Below, piece after piece: positions 1-13,682 of a stretch of DNA of 64,000 nt (the stretch's first letter is position 1; each line of letters starts with the position of its first letter). The position numbers were made by a program, and so were the translations under genes. The notes under the pieces are model-generated. The model searched no databases and was not told where the DNA came from. It worked only from the letters and a program-made list of their open reading frames with translations. Source of the stretch: Whitmania pigra (lineage: Eukaryota; Annelida; Clitellata; Hirudinida; Haemopidae); NCBI GenBank assembly GCA_021613335.1, contig JAJTWR010000113.1:1677501-1741500 (forward strand). The letters are read 5' to 3'.

Positions 1-2779
1 ATAAAAATCACTATCGACGATTGAATTAATCTAACTTGAAAGTATTGCGATAGGAAGCAGATAACAATATCACACAATATCACAATATCAGTGTTTTAAT
101 AAAATAATGATGAATTTGCAGAAGGAAACTCACTTAGAAAACAGAGTCTGCGATCGAAGAAGGAAGAACACAGGTGCTTGAACTTGTGCAACGAGGAGAC
201 TTAAATAGTAATTCAACTGTGCTAGTCCATAATAGCAGCCTACTCGCGACTGTGGCAGTCTGGGAGTGTATTATAATAATTTATTCGTGATTAGTTATGC
301 ATCATCGTAACCTCAATTAATTATGCGTTATTAAGAAGTTATTCGTTGTTAATTATGCATAGCCGTGTAATTAATTGGGATGTTTATTGATTGTATTTAT
401 GCGCCATTGAAGTCGGTATTTGACCTTTTAATCGATAATTGAAATCAATAAATTTAGGTGATTAATAGTCATTTGTTCATTAAATTATAAATATGATTTT
501 ATTTTGTTGAATTGAAATGGTTAGGTAGTAGAGATGATATTTATTTCTCAATCCAAATCAAAGCCATCATTATCATGACTGCTTGCTCGCACATGCCATC
601 TGATATCATCATCGTCATCACTACCGTCATCAACATCTAAGTCATCATCAACATCATGACCATTATTAATTACTGGCTTGAATAGCTGGTGTCGTGATAA
701 CGTAAGCACAGAACTTCACTTCAGTGATATCGGTTTCCTGTTGTTGCCAGGGCAAACAGGATTGTCGCTAGGGCCATTGTTACCACGGCTGAAATGACAT
801 GATCATGTGAAGATGAATGTGACAGTTACGATGACGATGATTTTGTGACGGCGGTGATGACGATGATGATATCAGTGGCATGATGATGACGGTGAATTAT
901 TAATCATCTTATTATCAAGTCGATGGCGTTGTTGCTGATACTGATAATGATGTCACACAAAATTATTTCAAATATGAAAATCTACATAATAAATCTCATG
1001 CAATTAATAAATTGGTTACGATAAGGATGGATTGATCGAAAGTCGAATGGATGGATGAACGAACGAATATTTGGATGAGGGAAAGTAAACAGCGATTAAA
1101 CAAAGAAACTCCTTCAAGCTCCTTTCACCGATGATCCTTCCATTCATCGAGTTGAGTTGTCCAATTGATTTTCAAACTCGTCCAATATTATTTCCAATAA
1201 ATTTGTTAAATAATGATCATCTATAAAATAAATAACACGCATAAATAATATTACGTATTACAATAATATTCATTTAACCAATTATCAGTGATGTTTAAGA
1301 AGGTAAAAGATTTGTAAATTTATAATCTCCTACTCATAATGTTTATGGAAGTACATGGTTGAAATGTTTGCAATCAGCCACGTTTAATCATTGAGAAGGA
1401 TTGCAATTTCCACATATGAATATTTATGATTTGGCCATCAATTCATTCTTATTTACTGAGCACATTTGTATTTCTAACAATTTTATCATTAATATTAATA
1501 AGGGTGTCACAATTTTAATAATTATTGTTATTATTAACTGTAGTAACTAATAATTATTAGGGTTATTAATTTAAATGCTAATTATTATTATAATTATTAT
1601 CATCAATGGTATTAATGTAACATCACTAAAATAATAATTAATTAGATAATAATTAACATTATTATTCATTTATCATAACTATTAAAATTACTTTACTATT
1701 ACATTAATATTAATAAAACATTAACATTAATATTAATATTACTTTATTATTACATTAATATTACTTCTACTTTAGTACTGTTTATAGACTAGGCTTTGTG
1801 GGAGATGTACTTCTAAGCAAACTGATTGTTCTTTCAAATGTTATTCAAGTAAACATCATCATCATCATCATCATCATCAATGAATAGAAAACATACTGTC
1901 CCTCCCACATTTAGACATCTGAAATCGGCTGTAAATTATTGACAGTAGACTGAAAGTAAACAAACTAAATGATCATCATCATCATCATCCTCACAATCGT
2001 TGAATGAATGGCATATTAAATTGCTGCAAATGTTTGAATTTCAAATTTCTCTCCAAACATTCCAAGCATGGTTTGTCTAGATTCATCATAGTCATCATCG
2101 TCATCATCATTATCATCACTATTACCACGTCATCTTGAATCACTTTGCCAGCGTAATGTCCACACATTGACAAAGAATTGCCCTATCAGAAGTCATCACC
2201 ATCGACATCATCGTCATCACCATCATAACCAGTGTTAATTACTGTTAATTAATTGTATAACCAGTATTAATTACTGGCTGGAATAGCAAAGCGTCTTGTA
2301 CTTATTATTATTGACTTCTCAGATCCTTAATTTATTTCGGTAATTCGTTTTAGTTGTTTTAGTATGAAAAGTTTTAAATACATTAACCGTGGCATTACAT
2401 TTGTAACATTCATAAACACATCACATTTATAACATTTGAGAAAATTAAATTCCTAATTAAACGAGGATTTTCGAATTCAATTCCAATTCGATGTTTTTTT
2501 TATTTTAGAATTATTTCATTAAAACTGAAGGTTGAGAAAAGAAAAAAAATAATACAATAATAATTATTATTTTGTTGTATTTATAATACAATTTTTGGAG
2601 TTGTTATGTCCCACGAGGCAGCAGAAGTAAACAACAATTTTTAAAAGCAAAATGTGTCAAATTGATTCTTTATTATTGAATTTTTATTCGCAAAAGCTTT
2701 TCAACTTTTTGTGAGATGAATTATGTGGAAGAGTTATTATGAATTCCTTGATTAGTAAATAATTATTATTGACATTTTT
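1..2779. other. Intergenic, AT-rich, no gene recognised
   Basis: No open frame here has a recognisable domain or a believable splice structure. It holds short (ATC/TCA)n runs, for example near 1855-1880 and 1972-1990, and very AT-rich stretches around 1490-1760. The short open frame near 1991-2173 on the minus strand reads a microsatellite as Met/Ile and is not credible. Confidence 0.6.
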
Positions 2780-3654
2780 CTACTCATCGAGCGCATCCAT
2801 GACGGAATCAACAAATTCTTTCTTGCTGACGGTTCCGTCCTTGTTCTTGTCGAAATGTGCGATCACCTCCTGAAACAAATATTCATCAATGTTCATAATT
2901 TTGTCTCATTTTATTAGAATCAGTGCTTCGAATAAATTCAATTATTTATGCCCGGCATAAATTATGTTGATATTGAATTTGTTCTTTGTTGCTGTGCACA
3001 CGACTCCACACCTGAATAAGCGAAACTCTAAACAAAAAACCCAGGTGTGTCTCCAACGAGACATTGATTTCAGAACATTTTTTGCATTGAATTATCATTA
3101 GTAGAAGTGCTTTTATACAATTTAGAATTGCATTAAATATAATAATAATACTTGTACGGTAATACACATCACCATGCCATACATTATCATATTCTGAGTC
3201 ACATATAAATGCCCACTGAATTGGATAAATTCTCATTGTTGGTAATATAATTTTGAATTTACTAATTTGAATTAATACTATTTAATTATTAAATAAATAT
3301 GTACATTTTAGTCATATAATGAATAAAAATTAAACTGTTACTTGAAAGATTAATTTATTTCATACTAGTAATAATACTAATAATGCGAAATACAACTTAT
3401 CATTAGCATAGTTATTATAAAATAATTGCATATATTTATAAATAATTATAAAGTTATATAATGTGAATTTTTATTGCCTTGCACTGCTTGTCAATGTAAG
3501 CAGCATCCTTATTTATATTGTTTTCCTTGTAGAAGCGAGTGAGAACTGCTTTCAACTCCTTGCAGTCCAACTGACCACTTTTGTCGGTGTCGACGACGTC
3601 AAAGGTATTTTCCAGTGCCTCTCTGCATTTTTTTTTTTTCTCTGTATAAGACAT
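2780..3654 (-). CDS. Small two-EF-hand calcium-binding protein (copy 1)
   Basis: Two exons, 3478-3654 and 2780-2869 on the minus strand, give an 88-aa protein. The start is the ATG at 3652-3654 (MSYTEKKKK). EF-hand 1 has the canonical 12-residue loop DTDKSGQLDCKE at about residues 22-33. EF-hand 2 has loop DKNKDGTVSKKE in exon 2. The protein ends VMDALDE. There is no signal peptide, so a cytosolic calcium sensor or buffer is likely. The exon 1 donor that keeps phase is AAG|gcaata, a GC-AG intron; the nearest GT donor would break the frame. The paralogue at 6.1-6.5 kb has the same two-exon, phase-0 layout with a normal GT donor. The specific family within the EF-hand superfamily cannot be decided. 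Confidence 0.85.
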
Positions 3655-4138
3655 GCTGTTGATGAGGATTATCAAATGGTTAATTACTAATATTCAACGA
3701 TGATGATAACTTAGCAATAACTTAGCAATAGGCGCTTATTTATACTTATTATTTATTTATTAGGTAACATCTCTTATGAATGAATCTTTGAATTTATTTA
3801 TTAATTAAATTGGCCATAAATTTGTTTCGAAATAATCACTTAGTCAGTGACTAACTTTGAAGACTTTCAAGGAAATGATGCGAGACCAACAACCAGAGCT
3901 TCAGCTTCAGAAGTCCTATTTATAGACTCCGAAAATAATGGATTGCTCAATATAACTAAGCAACATTCTCATGCTTTTAAAAGGCTACCACAAATGCACT
4001 GGGCTTGAAATGAAGAATTATTGAACCTACATTCACTCTCAAACTTCAACAAGAAATAGATTATTTAATGCTTTTTATTGAGTTCAATTTTTTGCTAGAA
4101 GGTGTCTTTAAATGAGCTCATAATTGCAATCACTATTT

Positions 4139-4161
4139 AATAATAATAGTAAATAATAATA

Positions 4162-4253
<92 letters not shown>

Positions 4254-4270
4254 TAGTAATAATAATAATA

Positions 4271-4302
<32 letters not shown>

Positions 4303-4316
4303 TAATAATAATAATA

Positions 4317-4389
<73 letters not shown>

Positions 4390-4397
4390 TAATAATA

Positions 4398-4447
<50 letters not shown>

Positions 4448-4466
4448 TAATAATAATAATAATAAT

Positions 4467-4498
<32 letters not shown>

Positions 4499-4502
4499 GT
4501 AG
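4139..4502. repeat. Long (AAT)n microsatellite
   Basis: About 360 bp of nearly uninterrupted AAT triplets, with occasional AT or ATAT slips that change the register, ends in a short (TAG)n run at 4497-4511. All frames across it are low-complexity artefacts. It lies between the two EF-hand genes. Confidence 0.98.
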
Positions 4503-6093
4503 TAGTAGTAGTTGTCACTTGAAATTAATAATACATCAGATACAGCTCAGTTAATAATGAATCCTGGTTGATTGTTGACATTTTCAGTTATAATCGAGGC
4601 CGGATTACGCCTTTCATGAGCCAAAGAGGCATTAAATATAATTAAATATGTAGGCCACAATCGAACAAGGAAATTTTTATGACGAAAAAAACAAAATAAA
4701 TTTAAATTTTTATTTAAATTTTCGTTTTCCCCAAACACGTTAACAAGCATTGTTTTATTTATTTTAACGCCATATTTATTTTCCATTTTATAAACATTTT
4801 TAAATTGGGTTTAGTGGGTCGCAAGCGTTTCTCGAGGTGCTAATAATGGCCTGCAATTAGAATTAATTCGTAACAAAACAAATCTATTTTTTACTTGATA
4901 TGTTCAAAAATGTACAATATTCAGAGACAAAAACTAATAATGCATTTAACGAACAGGGATAAATTAATTAGATTAAAAACAAATATATTTTTTCACATTT
5001 ATTATGCCATTGTTAGTCATTGTTCTTATTATTTTGAATATTATTATTATTCCAGTTTTTATCGTTGAAAACTTGCATCGTTTTTAATACAGGCCAATTG
5101 GATTGTACCTTTTATTAATTATTATTATAATATTTAACTAAACAATTTAATTTTAACTAACTGACTTAATATAATTATTGCAATAATAATAAATATTTTC
5201 GTTAACTATTGTTATTCATACTAACTTTTGTTGACGCTACTTTTTATTATTATTGTTGTTATCACTATTACTGTTATTAGTATTACTTATTGTTATTATT
5301 ATTATCAGTAGTAGCATTACTATTACTATTATATTATTATTATTATTTATTTATCTTAAGGCTAAAAGTGTCACTAATATCCCATTTTGAAGACAAGAAA
5401 ACAAGACGTCAGAATAGAGGTGGGTTTGAAGAATTCGTTTTATTCAGTCATGAATTTTATTTATAAGTTATTTATAAAATCACTAAATTATTAAATTTGG
5501 CCTAAATTTAATACATCTAGCAACTGAACAACAACAACAACACAGATGTCAGTATTTTAGCCTTATTACGAATTCTTCACACGACTCTCATCCCGAAGTG
5601 TCCAGCTGATTTCTCTTTATTTTCAATGTATTCATTAGGTGCTTAAATGATCATCAAATGGCTTATTTATCGCTATACTGAGTGTCACAAGTATCTTGAC
5701 AATATCAGTAATTCCTACGGGAATCCTTGTTTGATCTATTTTTCTGTCTGCATCATCATAAGTTACATTCAGGTCTACGACATCAATTTATACACCTGCT
5801 GAGAACTTGACACTAGAGCTTATTTTCGAGGGAAAAACGGTATTTTGTAGCAGAGGCGTAATTCATGCTTGAAGCGTTGATAATCAACCATAACCATGAC
5901 TAACCAGTTTGTAATTCAGAATAAAACATTGAGACTATTAAGTTTATTTAAAGCACGTAAAAGTTCAAACATTCAATCTAAACCTCATCTAACTCTTTGA
6001 TGTTTTTCTTTTCTAACCAATAAAAATCATTGTCGTATGAAATGGTTGGCATGAAATCACGTGTCAAAGCATTTCATTGGCAGGTTCAAAACT

Positions 6094-6539
6094 TCACTCG
6101 TACATCTTGACGAAGAAGTCCACGAATTCTGATTTGCTGACCTTGTTGTCAGCGTTTTGGTCCAGCACTTGGATGAACTCCTGCCAATACGTGATTAATT
6201 TAATTGCACAAAATTATTAATTCCTAGTAATATTTTAAATGTTTTACATAACAATAAATAACAGTTTTGAAAACAATATCATTATTTAGATGATGAATAA
6301 TATCATCATCGTTATTATTTTTATTATTACAAATTACAAATTGTAACTGATAGCCACAGTATAATCACCTTGACACTTTCCTTGATCTCCGCCTCCGACA
6401 TTTTCTTGTGGCAGTGATCGCTGTGATTGAACTCAGACAGGACACTGTGGAGTTCTTTGGCGTCCAAATGTCCACTTCTGTCTGTGTCGATGACATCGAA
6501 ACATTCGCACAGATCTTTCTTTGTCTCTTCTGAACTCAT
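6094..6539 (-). CDS. Small two-EF-hand calcium-binding protein (copy 2)
   Basis: Exons 6369-6539 and 6094-6180 on the minus strand give an 85-aa protein starting MSSEETKKD. EF-hand 1 loop DTDRSGHLDAKE is canonical. EF-hand 2 loop DQNADNKVSKSE has Asn where the central Gly (loop position 6) is usual, which may weaken Ca2+ binding. The intron is phase 0, with donor AAG|gtgatt and acceptor tggcag|GAG. Length, intron position and the C-terminal SKxEFVD motif match copy 1, so the two are tandem duplicates in the same orientation about 2.4 kb apart. The start ATG was chosen because it gives an N-terminus like copy 1; the open frame extends further upstream without family resemblance. Confidence 0.85.
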
Positions 6540-9500
6540 TTTTCTGGAGGAACAAAAATAATCACAAATGATAAATATTCTTATAAATCCTATTTTGCAT
6601 GATATCTTTATTATCAAATATTTATTTCACCTGCTCTGGAAATTACAAAAAATAATTCAATTTAATTATTCCGCAAAATAAATGTAAATAAGATACAGGT
6701 AAGCATTTGTATCTTAATTATTCTGGAAAATTCCGACATTAATTTTAGTAGGAGATTCCAGCATCTTGGAATGAGAACATGGGAAGGAAGGAGAGGTTGT
6801 GGATGATATTTAATTTTTATTATTTAATATATTTTATTTTATTTTGTTTGCTATTATCGCCTTAAAATCTACCTCATTTTATATTATTATCAACTTAATT
6901 ATAATTTATTCATTTCTTGAGTTTTTATTTGTTGATTTTGAAACATGTTTACGCTTATACACATTCATTCAGAATTAATTATTATGATTATACTTTTTTC
7001 GACCGCACATTTAATTAAGAGACTGATCATCATCATCATCATCTCTTGATGCAGCTAACGGAAAACCCATAGTTTCAGCTATCAGCCCATGATTGGCTGA
7101 ACAACATCTGCAAGCATTTATGGAGGAAAATATGGATAAGTCATCACGGTGATCATCATCTTCGCCATCATCATCACCACCGTCATCATCGACATCATCA
7201 TTCACATTAGGATTTAACCCACATTGATGCGTAATATCATAATTATGCTGACTTTCAAAACCTGACAATATGCGATTAGTATTAAAATATGTTATAGAAG
7301 GATACGTTTAGTTGTTGGAATTAAAAGAAAATACTTAATACCATTGCAGCACAACCATTAAAACATTTAAAACCATTTTTAAACATTTAAAGTTTATCTT
7401 TAACACTCTACCAATATCATTGCATTGATCAAAACAAAATTATCATCATCATCATCATCTGTAATCAAACATTATTCACCCGAATTCGTGTTTCGCTATT
7501 TTTTCACAAATCATTATCTCATTTTATCGTCAGTTTTAATTTATGTATTATCAAATAATATAACCTTCGTTAGCTCATGCTTAATAAATAATTAATTATA
7601 TGTTTAAAACCAAACCGAGTTCAAAATGACTCACATCAACTCAAGAGCAGATTTCCGAGCAGCAGCAGAATCCGCTCCCACGAACCTCATTTATAAGCTT
7701 TCAGTCCCTTTCCTCCTCCTTCTCCTCCTCCTCATCATCATCATCATCATCATCACCGTCATCATCATCATCTTCCTCGATATCGTCATTATCAACATAG
7801 CATTCACCAGCATCCTCATAGAATCGTCATCATGCCGCTCCAGTACGTCTTGCTGTCTGCATTCAATTGTCGATGGTGGACTTTGTTCTGTCGGAGTGGA
7901 AGAATTTCATTTGTTTGTTGGAATAACAAGAATTTAATAAAGTAATGCCTGTAATTATAATTTATTTATAATGTAATACATATTTATAATTTATAGTGTA
8001 AATGTGTAGTCTACGTTATTTACGTTGGTTGTAATTATATAATTAAGTATTTTGTATCACCCATGCGTACCCAATTTATCAAGATTTTATCAGCTCTTGA
8101 AAGGAGAGTACCAAAGTTCTGAAAGTGATTCAATAGTTTGCCACATTGTTTTGTCTATAAATAATTTATTATCATTATTCCAAGAGGACTTGAGTCCACT
8201 TTTACTTAATTGGTAAATTAAATAAATTAGTAATTATAACTAATTATTGATCATAAAATAATAAGTTTATAAAGCGCAATATTTCTTGAAATTGCGACTA
8301 GAGCATTGCCAGCTAGATATAATTAATGTTTCAAATACAATTCATTTAACAATTGAACGCTTGTTGATGACTTATAAATTAAATTAATTTTTATAAAGTG
8401 CTATTACAAGTACTTATCTAATTCTAATATAAGTATTTCAGATTTTACTGGGAAAAATGTTTTGGAAAGCTGTAACAGTGCACATTTGCAAGTCATGAAT
8501 GATGTTCATTTCAAATCAGCAGACATCAATTGGATCGAATAATGACTTGCAACTTGCACTCGCAACATGAAAGCATGCGAAGAAATTCAACTCGCCATTC
8601 ATTATGTTTCAACTGCAAATTATCATTCAATAGTTATTTCAAACAGTTACTTAAAATTCATGGACCGTTTAATGATAAATAAAAATTTATTAATAAACTT
8701 TGATTTTTTTTAGAATAATAACCAAAAAGAACCTTGCAGAATATCATGTAAAGAATATTATGCAGCTTCAATAGTTTATTTTTCTTCAATATTAATTGTA
8801 TGACTAACCAATTAATTAGAGTTTTACACGTTTATATTAAATAATATTTACAATAATAAATAAGGTTGAAATTTAATATTTGCATTTATAATATTTTAGA
8901 AATGATTAGATTCAAAAGCTTAATTTGACAACAAGTAAAGGTTGGTGTTGTATTTTGGAAATTTGGTTTGATGTTGCTTTAAAACCTTTCCACAGCAAAA
9001 GATAGCCATAATTAATAACTACATCATTATTTAAATTCGTTCATTACAAAGATACCTTTTCACACATCATAATTTCATCATATTCCGAGTCATTTTTGAC
9101 GATTTATTGATCTTGTCTCCATTAGGGATTATGGTGCTTACCAATAAGTAGGTCATTAGGAAGGAAATTGTCATTCGTGTGAATTGCAAGAATGCACGTG
9201 AATTAAGCGAATTCGTATGAAGGATAAGAATGAATTACATGTATTCGCGTCAATTCTTAGCAGTTCACACCAGCGGCATCACCGACCCTTGTATGGGATG
9301 TCACCAAAGTGTTAATCTTTATATTTCACGATGTATGACCTTTTTTGTGATTTCTTTAGGCCATAACCAACAAACTTATGGTTTATGGTGAACTGATGGT
9401 ATTACGACCTTGAGTTTCAAGCACCGGGTGACAACCAACCCTAGTGACGTCGTTGATTCACTCCTCTCCATGGTAATGATTGTTTATCCTGGTGACCGAA

Positions 9501-12147
9501 GGATCAAGCATTCCTTTATTTTCTCATTTATTGTCAAATTAATTTAAAGTTATTTATCAATTCTAAACAGTTTGTAAACGTAGTTTCATAATGTGTCATG
9601 TAATGAGTAAATTGCGATCTTCTTCATGATTGCTGGGAATGTTGTTGTTTGGAAGTTCATGAAATATCACGCGACAAAATCAATGTTGCTTGTGCTCAGG
9701 TACAATTTGTTCTCAGCCAGGTAAGCTCAGTGAGTTGGTGTTATAATTGTTGCTGTTGTTGGCGTAAATATGCAACATCTTTTCCAATCACTTGCAGAAA
9801 TTCAGTCATTCCAAATGTCAATGCCTTTATTTCATCTGAAACATTACCACTTTTTGGGTTGATGCTGGTAATTTTGTTGTTAATGTTGCAAATATGTTTA
9901 TTGTTATGATTGCTAAACCTTGGGAATGACGAACGATGTAATTTGTAGCGTGTTTCAAACATAAATAACATAAAATCGTTTGTGATTGTGCAGGAATGTT
10001 GACAGGCTGTGAGCAGCTAAAAATAACTCATCATTCAAGCTTCGAACTTGAACTTACAGATAAAGAAGGCGGAGAACATGCTATTCATATAATTCAAAAT
10101 TATTACCATCAATGCTGTTTTATTACTGTTGTTATTATTATTGGCAGTAACACTGTTAATGGTTAACGATGTTGTTGAGTAATAAAATATTTTATTATTA
10201 GCATAATATTTACTTGAATGAATGAATTATTTATTGACGTCCGTTGTATAACTTCACGATTAGGGCAGTGCCCCCGCAATTGGATTCTAATCTGGGCTGC
10301 CACGACATTTAATAATAAAATAAAATTACATCATTAAATTATTTTATTAATAATTAATTTATTTATTTATTACAAGTGTTTTGTTTAAAGTAATTTTTCT
10401 TGTCATTTCGAGAGGCCGATGAATGATTCGGATTTCGTTTGTCGATGAACACGTGAACCTTTTCCCGAAGCCATTAATTAGAAACCTTAAACTCTGCGCG
10501 AATGTTTTTAAACCAACCACAAAAATGAATTTTTTTACTGTACAAATATTGAGGTCATTCGATAAGAAATCCATGACCCTATTTCGTTCGTTGCCCCCGC
10601 ATCCATATCGATCTTTTTCTATAAAAAAATAAGGAGAGGAAGGTTTCGATGGCTTGCAACACAGGAACAGCACATTCAGGCCAGCGATGTTGCAGACAGG
10701 CGCCAACGCAAAACGCGTCCTCGATTAAGATCGTCTGCTTCTTAATCATCAAAACAACCGAACAACTCTCATGTACTTTTCGGCTGACATTCTATTTGCG
10801 TTCTATGTACAGGTGCTATGTACTGCATTTAACCTGTTATTAAAGATTCTCAAACGTTTTTAAATGCAATGAAAATGTAGTAACATACTGTAGCACTTTT
10901 AACAAGCTGTGACATGTCTTAACGTTGAATGAGCTAATGGAGAGATTGAGGAAAGAGAGCTTCGGAGAAAAACATTGTTTTTTTTTTTTATTTATTCACT
11001 TTTCAGCTACTTGGATGAATCGTTGAAATCTTGGTACGCTCTTAATTTATCAAATACCGGATGAGGGAAGTTCAAAGTGGTAGTAATAAAATAATAACAG
11101 ATAAGTTTGTTTTTTAGCTTATTATACTCCAACTACGATCATGGTACTGTGAAGTAACAATAAATATCTCATTTGTCTGCGCCACCCTTCACACCCTCAG
11201 AGCTGAAGTCACCAAACCCCCTTATTCCAGCCAGTAAAAGATGTATCTAAGTCCTTGTCTATACTTATTTCCAACAACATTATCGATGACCAACAACTCA
11301 GAGATTGTCATTTTAACAAGAAATATCAAGAAATTAAAGCTTAAATAAATCTATTTCGATCCAGGCTTCTAACGGCCTGCTTGCGTCGAATTCGACTTTT
11401 GTTTTGCATCGACCACTAACTTGACAATAATGATTGTATTAATATTAATATTAACTATTTCGTTTCATACATTCTAATATTTCGCTTGACGGCCATTTTC
11501 ATAAAACACCAAATTTCAGACCGTCATTTACTTTGACTAGAAAAAAAAACACATACGAATGTGATTACGAAAGAAACAATGTGACGAAGGACCAGAAACG
11601 ACAAATCCTTGAGAGGTTGCACCAGGAATGTATGCAAAACAAACATCACCTAAGCTGGAAAAAGTCTTCCGACGGTTGACACATCATCAAGGTCATCAAG
11701 GTCATCATCGGAGATTCTACTTCTACGACTTGAAAAGAAAGACAGCAACAACAACATCGACTGATGCTCGCAACAACACGACAACACAACGCAATGTGAA
11801 ACCATAACGACATGTACAAACACATCTTAGAAATAAAAAATTAGGAAATGGAAGTTATTTGCAGCTTTCCCAAGCCAGGACTTGAACTTCTGCAGACTCT
11901 GAATGGGAATGATAACAAGTAAATGTAATACTAGGGGACAAATATTAGCAGCTCTAACGTGACTACTGGTCTAGCCTCAGGATTGACAATGAAATTGCAT
12001 ACAGCTGGTAGTTCAAACTTCGCCTAAACGTGTTGCATTAAAATGTAGAGAAAAATTTAAGACCAAAATGTAGAAAAAAAACTTTCGTTTAGAAATTGAG
12101 AAAGGTAAAACAAGAAATGCCAAGGTGGTTGAGAGCAATCACTCCTT
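6540..12147. other. Intergenic region, no confident gene
   Basis: Mostly AT-rich sequence with (ATC)n patches near 7025, 7150-7200, 7445 and 7735-7780. Two minus-strand frames read those patches as acidic stretches (7011-7268, and about 7701-7826 ending in an Asp/Glu run), but neither has recognisable splice sites or a family match. A 115-codon minus frame at 10359-10706 has no recognisable domain. A degenerate SINE lies at 10231-10305. The last few hundred bases probably contain the SCAI 3' UTR. Confidence 0.5.
10231..10305 (-). mobile_element. Truncated tRNA-derived SINE, family 1
   Basis: Read on the minus strand, it has the degenerate box B region and the family tail (a form of GTTATACAACGGACGTCAAT), but the box A half is missing. 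The tail and the adjoining region match the better copy at 35575-35690. Confidence 0.6.
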
Positions 12148-12697
12148 TCAGTTGGAATCCATGGAATCGTAGAAGAGATCTCCGATGTCGAGAATACCAG
12201 TCAGGTCGAGAACATCTTTCACCAGCTGCGGGTTCTCCAAAACGTCTTCCCTGGGCATCATGGGGAAGGACATGGGCTGGTACTTTGCACCCTTTCAACG
12301 AACGAGAAAGAAATGCAAAGCAGAAACTATCGCGATCGGCCTAATAAGAAGATTCGCTTCTTCGCAAAGAATCGAAGTTAAATAAAATAACAAAAAACAC
12401 AAGCGAAATAATAGACAAAATAAATATTTTTAATCATATTCTCAAATATGATATAAATTTTTTTTGACTTAGTAAAAATGTGAATATCTTGCTTATGATA
12501 TAATGATAACTAAATAATTACGTAATAGGAACAACAACAAGTATAAGATATAAAACATTAAAATACCCTGAATCTCTTGTGGAGACCGAGGACAGCATTG
12601 CAGAAAATAAATCGCAGGAGGAGTGTTCGAAGGAAGTCATCGCCAAACAACTGGATGAACGACATGTCTGCGACCAATAATTAAATATTAAATGAGT

Positions 12698-12752
<55 letters not shown>

Positions 12753-13650
12753 TGATGATGAAATGTAATTAAGTAAATAATTAACAATCAAATAATGATT
12801 AATAGGATTTATAATTGACTTCAAACATGTTAATCTGAGATAGGCAGCACCTCCACAATTAAAATATAATTTTAAAAGAACCGATATATTACAAATAACA
12901 ATATTTATGACACGTTACTGCAATTAACTGTTTAAATCAATTTAATATTAATTACTTATGTAAATTTAAACCGATGATATAAATCATCATAACTTATCAT
13001 CTCAACCCAATAATCCACGACAAAACATATCACAGCTGCAATGTTTCCATTAAAAACTTGTGCATTGAAACAGATGCAGAGGTATCTCGATCTGCACAAT
13101 GAAATGAATATCTGACCGAGGTATCTCGATCTGTTGAGACACTTGGTGGCATCAATGATGAACCTGTCGACCTGCGCCTGACAAGCATCCCAGAGATGCA
13201 CGGGGATGTCGACCAGGTTGCAGATGTAGCAGAATGCTGTTAACGGACTGTGCAGGAACAAAGTGAATATGTTTCCCTTCTGATGCTGGTCTGCGAAAAT
13301 AATGTAAGGTAATTATTGCATAACAAATCAAAAGTATTAATCATAATCAGTTGTTTATTAATACAGTCATTAACTTAATAAAAATACAAATATTGACCAA
13401 CATTTGAACAAAAGTTGCAATTGAATCTGGGCAAATTCAATAGGATAGAAAATTTTGTTCCCTTATTTGGCATTAGTATTACTAGAAACAGTCACAATGT
13501 CTTGTGCTTGCCAAAACAATCTAATAGAGGCACAGATGGTGAGAAGCATGAAATGGCTAAGAAAAAGTGTTTCTGCTACATTCACAAAAAACAACAAATA
13601 GTTTTTATTTTAGAGATTATTTAATTTGCAAGTAATTGATTATGATTATT

Positions 13651-13682
<32 letters not shown>

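Noticed and set aside
4108..4518. A 136-codon Ile/Tyr/Leu frame
   Set aside because: It is a translation of the (AAT)n microsatellite.
7011..7268. Acidic 85-codon minus frame, and a nearby Asp/Glu-rich frame at 7701-7826
   Set aside because: Acidic parts coincide with ATC microsatellites. No donor/acceptor pair or signal peptide joins them; kept only as a note in the region description.
10359..10706. 115-codon minus-strand frame
   Set aside because: No domain, no coding-like bias and an overlapping plus frame of similar quality; probably chance in AT-rich DNA.
12096..12385. Plus-strand frames across 12.1-12.4 kb
   Set aside because: They are the complement of the SCAI terminal exon, which matches the family precisely.
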